Shown here: one piece after another, positions 26,921-36,157 of the stretch | How the letters are laid out: each line of letters begins with the position of its first letter | Numbering within the stretch: the stretch's first letter is position 1 | Assembly: GCA_000817085.1 (NCBI GenBank) | Contig: JUEM01000015.1 | Coordinates: forward strand, 1-42,631 | Source: a marine actinobacterium MedAcidi-G1 | Lineage (GTDB): Bacteria; Actinomycetota; Acidimicrobiia; Acidimicrobiales; MedAcidi-G1 | Reading direction: 5' to 3' | DNA: 42,631 nucleotides | Made by a program: the position numbers and the translations under genes | Notes under the pieces: generated by a model | Told to the model about the DNA's origin: nothing | Seen by the model: the letters and a program-made list of their open reading frames with translations, nothing else | Databases searched by the model: none

Positions 26921-27376
26921 GTGACAGAAAGAGTTGCGGTACTGATGGGATCCCCGAGCGATTCTGAACGAATGAAACCTGCTACAGAAATATTAGAAAA
27001 ATTTGGAGTTGATGTAGATACAAGGGTCATGTCTGCACATCGAACGCCAGGAAATGTTGCAGATTTTGCTTCCCAAGCGGTTGAATCTGGTTTTTCCGTA
27101 ATCATTTGTGGAGCCGGAATGGCGGCACACCTTGCGGGAGCAGTTGCAGCAAATACAATTCTTCCTGTAATAGGAGTTCCGTTATCAGGAAGTGCAGTTT
27201 CAGGTTTTGATTCTCTCTTAGCAACAGTTCAGATGCCTAAGGGAATTCCCGTAGCTACTGTTGCGATAGATGGAGCCATGAATGCAGGACTATTAGCTAT
27301 ACAAATGCTTGCTTTGAATGAACCAAAATACGTAAAACTTCTTGAGTCACATAGAGATGAAATGGCATCAAGATAG
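26921..27376 (+). CDS. purE: N5-carboxyaminoimidazole ribonucleotide mutase
   Basis: A 151-residue PurE rearranging N5-CAIR to CAIR. VLMGSPSDSERM forms the phosphate loop, SAHRTP carries the catalytic histidine, and GAGMAAHLAGAVAANT is the class I signature. Class I PurE normally depends on PurK to make its substrate, and purK is not in this window. The GTG at 26921 is preceded by AAAGGAAAGGAA. Its stop is 12 bases before purB. Confidence 0.96.
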   Translation: MTERVAVLMGSPSDSERMKPATEILEKFGVDVDTRVMSAHRTPGNVADFASQAVESGFSVIICGAGMAAHLAGAVAANTILPVIGVPLSGSAVSGFDSLLATVQMPKGIPVATVAIDGAMNAGLLAIQMLALNEPKYVKLLESHRDEMASR

Positions 27377-27388
27377 AATGAACTCGTT

Positions 27389-28807
27389 TTGATTGTGGAA
27401 AATGTTCTCGCTAGTCGCTACGCAAGTCAGCAGATGGTTGATATTTGGTCAACTGAATCTCGGATAATTCTTGAACGTGAACTATGGGTAGCCGTATTAA
27501 AAGCACAAAAAGAACTTGGTATTGAAATCGCAGATCAAGTAATTACAGATTATGAATCAGTTATTAATTCTGTCGATTTAGATTCGATTCGCGAACGTGA
27601 AAAAATCAACCGTCACGATGTTAAGGCCAGACTCGAGGAATTTTCGGAGTTAGCCGGACACCAACATGCACACAAGGGAATGACATCTAGAGATTTGACA
27701 GAAAATGTTGAACAATTACAAATTAAAAAGAGTTTGGATCTAGTTCTTGATTTAGTAGTCGCTTCATTAAGCAGATTAGGGCGTCTTGCCGCTGAAAACT
27801 CTTCGCTCATGTTGACTGGTAGAACTCACAACGTTGCGGCACAGCCCACGACTCTTGGTAAACGTTTTGCAAATACGGCAGAGGAACTTATAAATGCTTA
27901 CCACAAAGCAAATTTTTTATTGAATAATTTTCCACTCCGTGGCTTAAAAGGCCCAGTCGGCACTCAACAAGATTTATTGGATTTATTTGAAGGGGATAAT
28001 GAAAAAGTAAATTTGATTGAAAACCGTGTAGCAGAAATTCTAGGTTTTGATGAAGTTTTGGATTCTGTCGGCCAGGTTTACCCCCGATCAATGGATTTTG
28101 AAGTTGTTTCGGCACTTGTTCATATTTCAAGTGCACCCTCAAATTTTTCAAAGACTGTCAGATTAATGGCTGGACATAATTTAGTTTCGGAAGGTTTCCA
28201 ACAAGGACAAGTCGGTTCATCAGCTATGCCTCATAAGACGAACACACGAACCTCTGAGAGAATTAATGGACTTTCATTGGTGTTAAAAGGTTACTTGTCG
28301 ATGTTGGCTGGTCTAGTCGGGGATCAATGGAATGAGGGGGACGTAAGTTGTTCGGTTGTTAGAAGAGTCGCTTTACCAGATTCATTTTTTGCGATCGACG
28401 GATTATTTCAATCATTTATAACTGTGCTTGATGAATTCGGCTCATTCCCAGCAGTTATTGAAAAAGAATTGTTGGAAGAACTTCCGTACTTGTCTACGAC
28501 AAGGCTTCTAGTGGCAGCGGTGCAAAAAGGAATTGGTAGAGAAACTGCTCATGAAATTATAAGTGAACACGCTAGGAAGTCTTCGATGTCTAGGCGTGAA
28601 AGTTTAGAAGGTCCTAGTTTTGTTGAACTGCTTGATTCCGATGACCGCTTTCCATTAAATGAAGAAGAAATAAATCAACTATTTAATCAAAGGTCGGTCC
28701 TAATCGGTAATGCTCCAAATCAAGTTCAGCTAGTAATAGAAAAAATTGCTGACATAGTTACACACAGACCTCTTGCTGCTTCATATAAACCAGAGCCTAT
28801 TATTTAA
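27389..28807 (+). CDS. purB: Adenylosuccinate lyase
   Basis: A 472-residue fumarase-superfamily lyase acting twice in purine synthesis: it splits SAICAR to AICAR and adenylosuccinate to AMP. GHQHAHKGMTSRDLTENVEQ is the substrate region, and GQVGSSAMPHKTNTRTSERI holds the flexible catalytic loop. The sequence follows Mycobacterium PurB closely along its whole length. The TTG at 27389 gives MIVENVLASRYAS, equal in length to the mycobacterial N-terminus. The GTG at 27395 is an alternative. The ribosome-binding site is weak. Confidence 0.96.
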   Translation: MIVENVLASRYASQQMVDIWSTESRIILERELWVAVLKAQKELGIEIADQVITDYESVINSVDLDSIREREKINRHDVKARLEEFSELAGHQHAHKGMTSRDLTENVEQLQIKKSLDLVLDLVVASLSRLGRLAAENSSLMLTGRTHNVAAQPTTLGKRFANTAEELINAYHKANFLLNNFPLRGLKGPVGTQQDLLDLFEGDNEKVNLIENRVAEILGFDEVLDSVGQVYPRSMDFEVVSALVHISSAPSNFSKTVRLMAGHNLVSEGFQQGQVGSSAMPHKTNTRTSERINGLSLVLKGYLSMLAGLVGDQWNEGDVSCSVVRRVALPDSFFAIDGLFQSFITVLDEFGSFPAVIEKELLEELPYLSTTRLLVAAVQKGIGRETAHEIISEHARKSSMSRRESLEGPSFVELLDSDDRFPLNEEEINQLFNQRSVLIGNAPNQVQLVIEKIADIVTHRPLAASYKPEPII

Positions 28808-28822
28808 AAAAGGATATTTATT

Positions 28823-29716
28823 TTGAGACTTAATTTGCCCCATGTACATTCGGGAAAAGTTCGAGATATTTATGAAATTGATTCTCAGAACTTACTTATG
28901 GTTACCTCGGATCGATTATCAGCGTTTGATGTTGTTTTAAATGAACCAATTCCTGAAAAAGGCCGTGTTCTCACTGCAATGACTAGGTATTGGTTGGAGA
29001 AATTGAATAATTTGGTTCCAAATCATTTGATATCTGTGGATCCAACCTACTTAAGCGATGAAATCAGTTTAGAAAATAGAGAGTTTTTGCTTGGGAGAAC
29101 GATGATATGTCGACGTGCTGAGATGCTCCCAGTTGAATGCATAGTAAGAGGTTTTATCACAGGTTCAGCGTGGAAAGAATATAAAGAAAACGGAACTGTG
29201 CACGGGGAAAAAGTTGTTTCAGGTTTAAAAGAGTCTGAACAATTTCAGCAACCATTGTTTACACCTTCAACGAAAGCGACATCCGGTCACGATGAAAACA
29301 TTTCTTTTTCCGAATCAATAGAAATATTAGGTTCCGATCTAGCAGAGAAAGTTAAAGACACTTCATTGAAGTGTTACAAACTGGCAGCTGATCTCGCCAT
29401 GGAACGTGGGATAATTATTGCTGACACAAAATTTGAATTTGGTTTAATAGATGGAGAATTGGTTCTCGCAGATGAAGTCCTCACTCCAGACTCTTCAAGA
29501 TTTTGGCCCGAAGAGCAATGGTCTATCGGGTCGTCACCACCATCTTTTGATAAACAACCCGTACGTGATTTTTTAGATGGTATTGAATGGGATAAAAAAC
29601 CTCCGCCTCCTACTCTCCCAAGTGAAGTTATTTCTGCGACTTCCTCGCGTTACATCGAAGCATATGAGAAGATTTCAGGAAAGTCCTTTGAGGATTGGCC
29701 TGGCGGTAGGAGTTAG
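28823..29716 (+). CDS. purC: SAICAR synthetase
   Basis: A 297-residue enzyme joining CAIR and aspartate in an ATP-dependent step. The N-terminal HSGKVRDIYEI forms the nucleotide loop. MLPVECIVRGFITGSAWKEY and the metal-binding IIADTKFEFGL / LADEVLTPDSSRFW are conserved. The length fits the single-domain bacterial and fungal group that includes actinobacteria. The TTG start at 28823 has AAAGGA nine bases upstream. purS begins one base after the stop. Confidence 0.96.
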   Translation: MRLNLPHVHSGKVRDIYEIDSQNLLMVTSDRLSAFDVVLNEPIPEKGRVLTAMTRYWLEKLNNLVPNHLISVDPTYLSDEISLENREFLLGRTMICRRAEMLPVECIVRGFITGSAWKEYKENGTVHGEKVVSGLKESEQFQQPLFTPSTKATSGHDENISFSESIEILGSDLAEKVKDTSLKCYKLAADLAMERGIIIADTKFEFGLIDGELVLADEVLTPDSSRFWPEEQWSIGSSPPSFDKQPVRDFLDGIEWDKKPPPPTLPSEVISATSSRYIEAYEKISGKSFEDWPGGRS

Positions 29717-29717
29717 T

Positions 29718-29987
29718 TTGGTTTTTTCTGTACTTGTTGATGTTTCTTTACGAAAAGGAATTGCAGATCCAGCGGGTTCCACTATTGAACGGTCTCTGCC
29801 TACTTTAGGTTTTTTGGGTGTTAGAGACGTGGGTGTAGGAAAAACTATTCGATTTACAATTGAAGCTGAAGGTGAAGAAGAAGCAAAAAATAAAGTAGAA
29901 AGTATTTGTTCTACTTTTCTAACTAATCCAGTTATTGAAGAAGCAAAAATCACAATTGAAAACACGGATCAAGTAGAAGGAAATTAA
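29718..29987 (+). CDS. purS: FGAM synthase subunit PurS
   Basis: An 89-residue PurS, the small dimeric bridge that joins PurQ and PurL in the three-part FGAM synthase of Gram-positive bacteria. VFSVLVDVSLRKGIADPAG, then TIERSLPTLGFLGVRDVGVG, covers nearly the whole family profile. The open frame extends back into purC. TTG 29718 is the only start that fits: it is just after the purC stop and has AGGAG at 29708-29712. The stop overlaps the purQ start (TAATG), which fits equal production of the subunits. Confidence 0.93.
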   Translation: MVFSVLVDVSLRKGIADPAGSTIERSLPTLGFLGVRDVGVGKTIRFTIEAEGEEEAKNKVESICSTFLTNPVIEEAKITIENTDQVEGN

Positions 29988-30649
29988 TGACAGCTACCGT
30001 CGGTGTTGCTGTATTTCCAGGCACAAATTGTGAATTGGACTCAATCCACGCAGTTGAAACACTTGGAGGGGATGGCAAAATTTTATGGCATTCAACTAAA
30101 AATTTGTCTGGAGTTGATGCAGTGATAATCCCAGGCGGTTTTGCACATGGTGATTATTTAAGACCAGGAGCTATAGCTAGATTTTCACCATTGATGTCAG
30201 CAATTGCCAAGTTTGCAAAAAATGGAGGCCCTGTCTTGGGAATCTGTAATGGTTTTCAAGTTTTAACAGAGGCTGGACTTTTACCTGGTGCTCTCCAAAA
30301 AAATAACGGACTTAAATTCTTGTGCAAGACAGTTCAAGTGCGTGTCGAAACAGAAAATACAACACTTACACGAAAAGCTGAAAAAGGAATGGAGTTATCA
30401 CTTCCTATAAATCACTTTGAAGGAAATTTTACTTGCGACCTTGACACGCTCAACTCTCTTATAGACCACGATCGTGTTGTACTTCGTTATTGCGATAATC
30501 CAAATGGTTCGATCGATGATATTGCAGGTGTCTGTAACGAAACTCGCAATGTTGTTGGACTCATGCCGCATCCAGAAAGAGCATGTGACTTACTTCTAGG
30601 TAGTGAAGATGGGAAAGTGCTTTTTGAATCTTTATTAGGCAGCAATTAA
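29987..30649 (+). CDS. purQ: FGAM synthase glutaminase subunit PurQ
   Basis: A 220-residue class I glutamine amidotransferase releasing ammonia for Pur[19 protein letters not shown] begins the domain. The nucleophile cysteine is in [11 protein letters not shown] near residue 87, and the His-Glu part of the triad is in [12 protein letters not shown] near residue 195. Its ATG overlaps the purS stop by one base. A 63-base gap to purL contains only a weak AT-rich stem. Confidence 0.96.
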   Translation: MTATVGVAVFPGTNCELDSIHAVETLGGDGKILWHSTKNLSGVDAVIIPGGFAHGDYLRPGAIARFSPLMSAIAKFAKNGGPVLGICNGFQVLTEAGLLPGALQKNNGLKFLCKTVQVRVETENTTLTRKAEKGMELSLPINHFEGNFTCDLDTLNSLIDHDRVVLRYCDNPNGSIDDIAGVCNETRNVVGLMPHPERACDLLLGSEDGKVLFESLLGSN

Positions 30650-30712
30650 TGGGAATAATAAGTGAAACTTTTTATACAAACACTTCTTTTTGGGGATTAG
30701 AAAGTTTTCACC

Positions 30713-32911
30713 ATGGTTGATTCTTTACACAGAGTTTTAGGGCTAAGCGATGAAGAGGCCACAAAAATTGGTGACATTTTAAAAAGAACACCTAATCCTC
30801 TTGAATTAGCTATGTATTCAGTCATGTGGTCTGAACATTGTTCATATAAAAGCAGTCGTTTACACCTTTCTCGCCTTCCGACATCTGCACCGTGGGTTCT
30901 TGTAGGTCCGGGCGAAAATGCCGGAGTGATTGATGTTGGGGATGGGATCGCTGTTGCGATAAGAATCGAATCACACAATCATCCTTCAGCTATTGAGCCC
31001 TATCAAGGAGCAGCAACAGGGGTTGGAGGGATTCTTAGAGACATTTTTACTATGGGTGCAAGACCTATAGCCCTTATGGATTCACTTCGGTTTGGGTCGT
31101 TAGATGATGCAAGGAGTTGTTGGATTGCCGAAGGAGTTGTTTCTGGTATTTCGGGCTATGGAAACGCTGTTGGTGTTCCAACTGTTGGAGGTGAGATTGA
31201 TTTTGACTCAACGTACCAAGGAAACCCTTTAGTAAATGTTTTATGTTTGGGTACTTTGCCTAAAGATCGGTTGGTTTTAGGTCGAGCTTCTGGAATAGGT
31301 AATTTAGCGGTATTACTTGGATCTTCGACAGGAAGAGATGGAATCGGTGGAGTAAGTGTTTTGGCATCTGCTGGTTTTTCGAACCAAGTAGATGTGGAAA
31401 AACGGCCAAGTGTTCAAGTGGGTGATCCTTTTGAAGAAAAACGATTAATTGAAGCCTGTCTGGAAATCTTTGATTCAAATTTAGTTGTGGGTATCCAAGA
31501 TTTAGGTGGAGCTGGGCTGACATGCGCCACAAGTGAAACTGCATCTCGAGGAGGAGTGGGAATGGATGTTGATATAAGTGCAGTTCCGCAAAGAGAACCA
31601 GGAATGGAAGCCCATGAGATAATGATTAGCGAATCACAGGAACGAATGCTTGCAATAATTGAACCTAATAATTTGGATCTCCTTTTTGAGATTTGTGCTA
31701 AGTGGGAAGTAAACGCAAATGTGATTGGGAGAGTTACTGCTGGAGACAAACTAAGAATTCTTGATCGATTTGACGGTAATGTTTTAGCTGAAATACCGGC
31801 TTCTTCCCTTCATGATGATGCCCCAATTTATGATCGACCTAAAAAGAAGCCTGAGGAGAATAAAACTGTTTCTTCGGAAAAGTTAAAAGTTAAAAGTGAC
31901 GTAGTAAGTGATCTTCTTTCACTTTTGTCAGACCCTTCATGGGTTTATAGCCAATATGACCATCAACTTTTCTTAAATACTGTTGTAGGGCCAGGATATG
32001 ACGCAACAGTTTTAAAATTGCGTGATCCTGTAAGTGGTTTAGAAACCAATAAAGGTTTAGCAATTACTACGGACGGAAACCATCGTTGGTGTGCCGTCAA
32101 TCCAAGAGTGGGAACGAAATTGATTGTTGCTGAAGGAGTAATGAATCTTTCCTGCGTCGGGGCGCATCCCCTGGCTCTTGTTAATTGTCTTAATTTTGGT
32201 AATCCAGAGAATCCTGAAGTTATGTGGGAACTTTCGGAATCTATAGATGGAATGGCAGAAGCATGTGAAGGATTTGGTATTCCCGTAGTAGGTGGAAATG
32301 TGAGTTTGTATAACGAATCCTCTGGAGTAAATATTTCGCCAACTCCTATTGTTGGATTAGTTGGCAAGATTGAGGAACTTCACAGAAAACCCCCTGGATT
32401 TGAGCTTTTAGAAGGCAATCGTTTAGTTCTTCTAGGTCCAAGCCATATTGATGTGGGCGGCTCGTTATGGAGTGCTCTGCATGGGCTTAATAGTGGAGAA
32501 TTGATAGATGTCGATTTAGAAACTCACAAAGTTCTTGCTGACTTAGTGAGAAGTCTTGTGTCTGATGGAATTATTGACGGCATTCATGATCTATCCGCTG
32601 GAGGGTTAGGGGTTGCTTTAGCTGAGATGGTAGCAAAATCCAAATTTGGTATTACTGTCGCTAGAATTCCTGACGCGCTATCTCTTTTTGGAGAAGGCCC
32701 AAGCAGAGTTCTAGTTTCAATAAATTCGGAAAATGTAAACGAGTTGTTATCTAGGGCAGAGAGCGCGAATATCCCTACGACACGTCTAGGTTTAGTCGGT
32801 GGCGACAGGTTCATTGTTAAAGATTTAATAGATGTTCCGAAAGAAACTATTGACTTAGCATTTTTGACACAATTGCCTAATGCTTTAGGTGTAGGAACGG
32901 TCAGTGCTTGA
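30713..32911 (+). CDS. purL: FGAM synthase large subunit PurL
   Basis: A 732-residue PurL of the small (PurSQL) type, the ATP-dependent subunit converting FGAR to FGAM. The N-terminus MYSVMWSEHCSYKSSRLHLS and the metal/ATP segment VRIESHNHPSAIEPYQGAAT-like region are clear. TSETASRGGVGM, then SESQERMLAII, and a second half with VNCLNFGNPENPEVMWEL and GGNVSLYNESSG match the family. The latter half repeats the AIR-synthase-like fold seen in PurM. ATG 30713 has a weak ribosome-binding site but starts at the usual helix. Confidence 0.96.
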   Translation: MVDSLHRVLGLSDEEATKIGDILKRTPNPLELAMYSVMWSEHCSYKSSRLHLSRLPTSAPWVLVGPGENAGVIDVGDGIAVAIRIESHNHPSAIEPYQGAATGVGGILRDIFTMGARPIALMDSLRFGSLDDARSCWIAEGVVSGISGYGNAVGVPTVGGEIDFDSTYQGNPLVNVLCLGTLPKDRLVLGRASGIGNLAVLLGSSTGRDGIGGVSVLASAGFSNQVDVEKRPSVQVGDPFEEKRLIEACLEIFDSNLVVGIQDLGGAGLTCATSETASRGGVGMDVDISAVPQREPGMEAHEIMISESQERMLAIIEPNNLDLLFEICAKWEVNANVIGRVTAGDKLRILDRFDGNVLAEIPASSLHDDAPIYDRPKKKPEENKTVSSEKLKVKSDVVSDLLSLLSDPSWVYSQYDHQLFLNTVVGPGYDATVLKLRDPVSGLETNKGLAITTDGNHRWCAVNPRVGTKLIVAEGVMNLSCVGAHPLALVNCLNFGNPENPEVMWELSESIDGMAEACEGFGIPVVGGNVSLYNESSGVNISPTPIVGLVGKIEELHRKPPGFELLEGNRLVLLGPSHIDVGGSLWSALHGLNSGELIDVDLETHKVLADLVRSLVSDGIIDGIHDLSAGGLGVALAEMVAKSKFGITVARIPDALSLFGEGPSRVLVSINSENVNELLSRAESANIPTTRLGLVGGDRFIVKDLIDVPKETIDLAFLTQLPNALGVGTVSA

Positions 32912-32948
32912 TTAATGGGTATGCGGGATTTAATTCACTTCTAGACAT

Positions 32949-34490
32949 ATGATCGCTTCAGTGTCAAAAGGTGAAGCTATTCAGCAAGTTGAAGAACAGC
33001 CTGAATTATTTTTTGATGAACCTCACGAAGCGTGCGGGGTATTCGGAATTTTTGCCCCCGATCATCTAGTGGCACACCTAACTTATTTAGGTCTATACGC
33101 TTTACAACATCGTGGACAAGAGTCCGCCGGTATGGCAGTTAGTGATGGAGAATCAATAACAGTTGTAAAGGACATGGGACTAGTTTCAAATGTTTTCGAT
33201 GAAAAGAATCTCGCAGCTTTAAATGGGAACCTCGCGATAGGGCAGACTCGTTATTCGACAACTGGTTCGAGTACATGGAGAAATGCTCAACCGGTTTATC
33301 GTGGTATTGGCAACATTGAATTTGCACTAGGACATAACGGTAATCTGGTAAATACAGATCGGTTAGCAAGTGATGCAGGGATGCTAAAAGGAACCGTAGC
33401 TTCAGATAGTGATTTAATTGCTGAATTGATTTCTTTGGATATATCTACAAAACAAGTAAAAGACGTAGATGACCCTATGAAAGAAGCACTTCAAAGCGTT
33501 TTACCAAAGCTATCTGGAGCGTTTTCATTAGTTTTTTGTGACCAAGATCGCATAATTGGTGTTCGCGATCCTAACGGATTTCGCCCTTTGTGTTTAGGGC
33601 GGTTTGATGGAGGTTGGGTTTTGGCATCTGAAACCGCTGCTCTTGATGTGATTGGAGCACATTTTATTAGAGAAATTGATCCGGGGGAAATGGTTATAGT
33701 CGACGCAAAAGGTTGTAGTTCATTTTTTCCTTTTGTTGAAGATCAGATCGATCCGCGTATTTGTTTATTTGAGTTTGTTTATTTTGCCCGCCCTGACAGT
33801 TATCTTTACGGCCAAAGTGTTCATACTGCAAGAGTTAAAATGGGTGAAGCACTTGCAAGGCAGGCCCCTGCAGAAGCAGATTTAGTTATGGGTGTTCCGG
33901 AATCGGGAATTCCAGCTGCGGAAGGTTTTGCTAGGGAATCAGGAATTCCATACGGTCAAGGCCTAGTAAAAAATCGTTATATAGGTAGGTCTTTTATTGC
34001 TCCTACACAAGAAATGCGTGCGTCAACAGTGCGGATTAAATTAAACCCCTTAAAAGAAAACATAAAAGATAAAAAATTAATTGTTGTAGATGATTCAATT
34101 GTTAGAGGAACAACAACACAAGCAATGGTTCGAATGCTTCGGGATGCAGGTGCAAAAGAAGTTCATTTAAGGGTTTCTTCGCCACCTTATAGATGGCCCT
34201 GTTTTTATGGTATGGATACAGGTTCAAAAGGCGAATTATTGGCAGCTAATTTAACAGTTGACGAAATACAAAGGTATTTAGAAGTAGACAGTCTTAGTTA
34301 TTTACAACTTGAAGAGCTTCTTAGCGCGACTGGAGCAATGGGAGCGGGATTCTGTGATGCTTGTTTAACAGGTAAATACCCCATAGAGATACCTTTAGAA
34401 CTTTCTTTAAAATCAAATAATGAAGAAAGTCACGATCGTAATCTGGATTCAAATGACTTTTTTTCAAGTATTAGAACAACGAGTTATTAA
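32949..34490 (+). CDS. purF: Amidophosphoribosyltransferase
   Basis: A 513-residue enzyme for the committed step, PRPP plus glutamine to phosphoribosylamine. C29 in HEACGVFGIFAP would become the N-terminal nucleophile after removal of a 28-residue propeptide. The glutaminase domain includes LQHRGQESAGMAVS and GQTRYSTTGSS; the PRPP site is LIVVDDSIVRGTTTQAM. Cysteines in WPCFYGMDT and FCDACLTGKYP, with another in RICLFEF, match the 4Fe-4S ligands of the Bacillus-type, oxygen-sensitive enzyme. ATG 32949 is used. Confidence 0.96.
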   Translation: MIASVSKGEAIQQVEEQPELFFDEPHEACGVFGIFAPDHLVAHLTYLGLYALQHRGQESAGMAVSDGESITVVKDMGLVSNVFDEKNLAALNGNLAIGQTRYSTTGSSTWRNAQPVYRGIGNIEFALGHNGNLVNTDRLASDAGMLKGTVASDSDLIAELISLDISTKQVKDVDDPMKEALQSVLPKLSGAFSLVFCDQDRIIGVRDPNGFRPLCLGRFDGGWVLASETAALDVIGAHFIREIDPGEMVIVDAKGCSSFFPFVEDQIDPRICLFEFVYFARPDSYLYGQSVHTARVKMGEALARQAPAEADLVMGVPESGIPAAEGFARESGIPYGQGLVKNRYIGRSFIAPTQEMRASTVRIKLNPLKENIKDKKLIVVDDSIVRGTTTQAMVRMLRDAGAKEVHLRVSSPPYRWPCFYGMDTGSKGELLAANLTVDEIQRYLEVDSLSYLQLEELLSATGAMGAGFCDACLTGKYPIEIPLELSLKSNNEESHDRNLDSNDFFSSIRTTSY

Positions 34491-34502
34491 TATTGGAAGA
34501 GC

Positions 34503-35564
34503 ATGAACTTCCAATCGAGTGTTGTTGTGAAAAGTAATGATTATTTGTCTTCGGGCGTAAGTTTGGAAGCGGCCAGACAAGTTGTTGAACAAATAAAACC
34601 ATTTTCGTCAATGACACGCCGACCAGAAGTAGTTGACAATTTTGGTGGCTTTGCTGCAATGTTCGATTTGGGGTTGTCGTCTTATAAAGATCCGTTGTTA
34701 GTTTCTGCAACCGATGGAGTGGGAACGAAGTCGGAGATAGCCAAAATAACTGGAAGATATGAAACGATAGGAATTGATCTCGTAGCAATGTGTGTAGACG
34801 ACCTTGTTTGCGTCGGCGCGGAACCTCTGTTTTTTTTGGATTACATAGCAATAGGTCATTTAAATCCAGAACTAGTTCAGTCTTTAATTAAAGGAATCGC
34901 TGAGGGTTGCGTAGAAGCAGGGTGTTCTTTAATCGGGGGTGAAACTGCGGAGCACCCAGGTGTTATGGACGACGACTCTTTTGACTTGGCAGGATTTTCA
35001 GTTGGAGCTGTTGAAAGAAACAAAGTTATTGAAGTTTCAAATATTCAATTAGGTGATCAAATAATTGGAATAGAGTCGCCAAATCTTCGTTCTAATGGTT
35101 TTTCCCTGGTGCGAAAAGTTTTTTCAGAAACTGCCGACAGGTCTCTCGCTGATCCTGCTTGGGAAGGTGCTGAAAGCACTCTTGGCGAAAAATTATTGGA
35201 ACCAAGTGTAATTTACGCTCCAACCATTTTAAATGTTTTGAATGAAAACGAAATTCATGCGATAGCCCACATAACAGGAGGTGGATTGCCTGAGAATGTG
35301 GCAAGAATTTTAGGCGAAGCTTTTGACGCCGCCATACATAAGTCCAGCTGGAAAACTCCAAGAATTTTTTCTGAGATTCAATCTGCAGGTGCAATCGATG
35401 ATGAAGAGATGTTTCGAGTTTTCAATATGGGTATTGGAATGGTTTTGATTGTTCCTCCGAATGCAACGGATCGAGTATTGGACGAACTGAATAAAGAAAA
35501 AAAACCAGCTCACGTTATAGGTGAGATAGTAAAGGGTTCTCGCCAAGTGGAAATATTGGGGTAA
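34503..35564 (+). CDS. purM: AIR synthetase (phosphoribosylformylglycinamidine cyclo-ligase)
   Basis: A 353-residue ATP-dependent cyclase converting FGAM to AIR. LVSATDGVGTKSEIAK, then GIDLVAMCVDDLVCVGAEPL, is the characteristic N-terminal block. VEAGCSLIGGETAEHPG and IAHITGGGLPENVARIL mark the rest of the fold. ATG 34503 has GGAAGAG just upstream, and the gene starts 12 bases after purF. It is about the family's usual length. Confidence 0.96.
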   Translation: MNFQSSVVVKSNDYLSSGVSLEAARQVVEQIKPFSSMTRRPEVVDNFGGFAAMFDLGLSSYKDPLLVSATDGVGTKSEIAKITGRYETIGIDLVAMCVDDLVCVGAEPLFFLDYIAIGHLNPELVQSLIKGIAEGCVEAGCSLIGGETAEHPGVMDDDSFDLAGFSVGAVERNKVIEVSNIQLGDQIIGIESPNLRSNGFSLVRKVFSETADRSLADPAWEGAESTLGEKLLEPSVIYAPTILNVLNENEIHAIAHITGGGLPENVARILGEAFDAAIHKSSWKTPRIFSEIQSAGAIDDEEMFRVFNMGIGMVLIVPPNATDRVLDELNKEKKPAHVIGEIVKGSRQVEILG

Positions 35565-35573
35565 CTTCACTTT

Positions 35574-36122
35574 ATGGATAATCACGAATTGATTGCTCAT
35601 TTAAAAAAGTTTTCAATTCAAGAAGGTGACTTCGTTTTAAAATCAGGTCGTAAAAGCAACTGGTTTTGCGACGCAAAACAAACAATATGTCGACCCGAGG
35701 GAATGTTATTAGTAGCCGAAGCTGCTATCGAAGCAATACCAGATGATATTCAAGCAATAGGCGGGTTGGCTGCTGGAGCCGACCCTGTTGCTTTTGGAGT
35801 TGCCTCCATCGCAGCTAATAGAGGAAATTTTTTTCGTTCTTTCAGTATTAGAAAAGAATCTAAAGATCATGGCGTTGAAGGACGACTTGCTGGCGCCCTA
35901 GAGCAAAATGACCGAGTCGTTATTTGTGAAGACACCGTTACAAGAGGAACTTCCCCTCTAGAAGCCGCAAAAGTTGTACGTGAACTAGGTGGGAATCCTG
36001 TGATGATTCTTGCTGTTGTTGATCGTGGTGGAACCTGCTCTTTGGAAGCTAAAAAAGAAGGAATTTCTTTTCATGCATTAGTTTCTGCACCTGAATTAGG
36101 CTTTGATTACGAAAATCAGTAG
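35574..36122 (+). CDS. pyrE: Orotate phosphoribosyltransferase
   Basis: A 182-residue phosphoribosyltransferase making OMP from orotate and PRPP. FVLKSGRKSNWFCDAKQTIC is the PyrE N-terminal motif, IGGLAAGADPVAFGVA follows, and the PRPP loop is VVICEDTVTRGTSPLEAA. It is the only pyrimidine gene in this purine run and begins 9 bases after purM, so both pathways could be co-expressed and would compete for the same PRPP. A purine phosphoribosyltransferase is less likely given the orotate-type N-terminus. Confidence 0.9.
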   Translation: MDNHELIAHLKKFSIQEGDFVLKSGRKSNWFCDAKQTICRPEGMLLVAEAAIEAIPDDIQAIGGLAAGADPVAFGVASIAANRGNFFRSFSIRKESKDHGVEGRLAGALEQNDRVVICEDTVTRGTSPLEAAKVVRELGGNPVMILAVVDRGGTCSLEAKKEGISFHALVSAPELGFDYENQ

Positions 36123-36157
36123 TTTTATTTTCAATACTTCTCGTAGGCTTAAGCCTC

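Noticed and set aside
30660-30691. Possible terminator between purQ and purL (AAGTG ... CACTT followed by CTTTTT).
   Set aside because: The stem has only five AT-rich pairs and a 16-base loop, and it would separate two subunits of the same enzyme.
31963-32367. Minus-strand frame of 134 codons inside purL.
   Set aside because: It is a proline/threonine-rich shadow of a conserved enzyme; several similar antisense frames occur across the purine genes.
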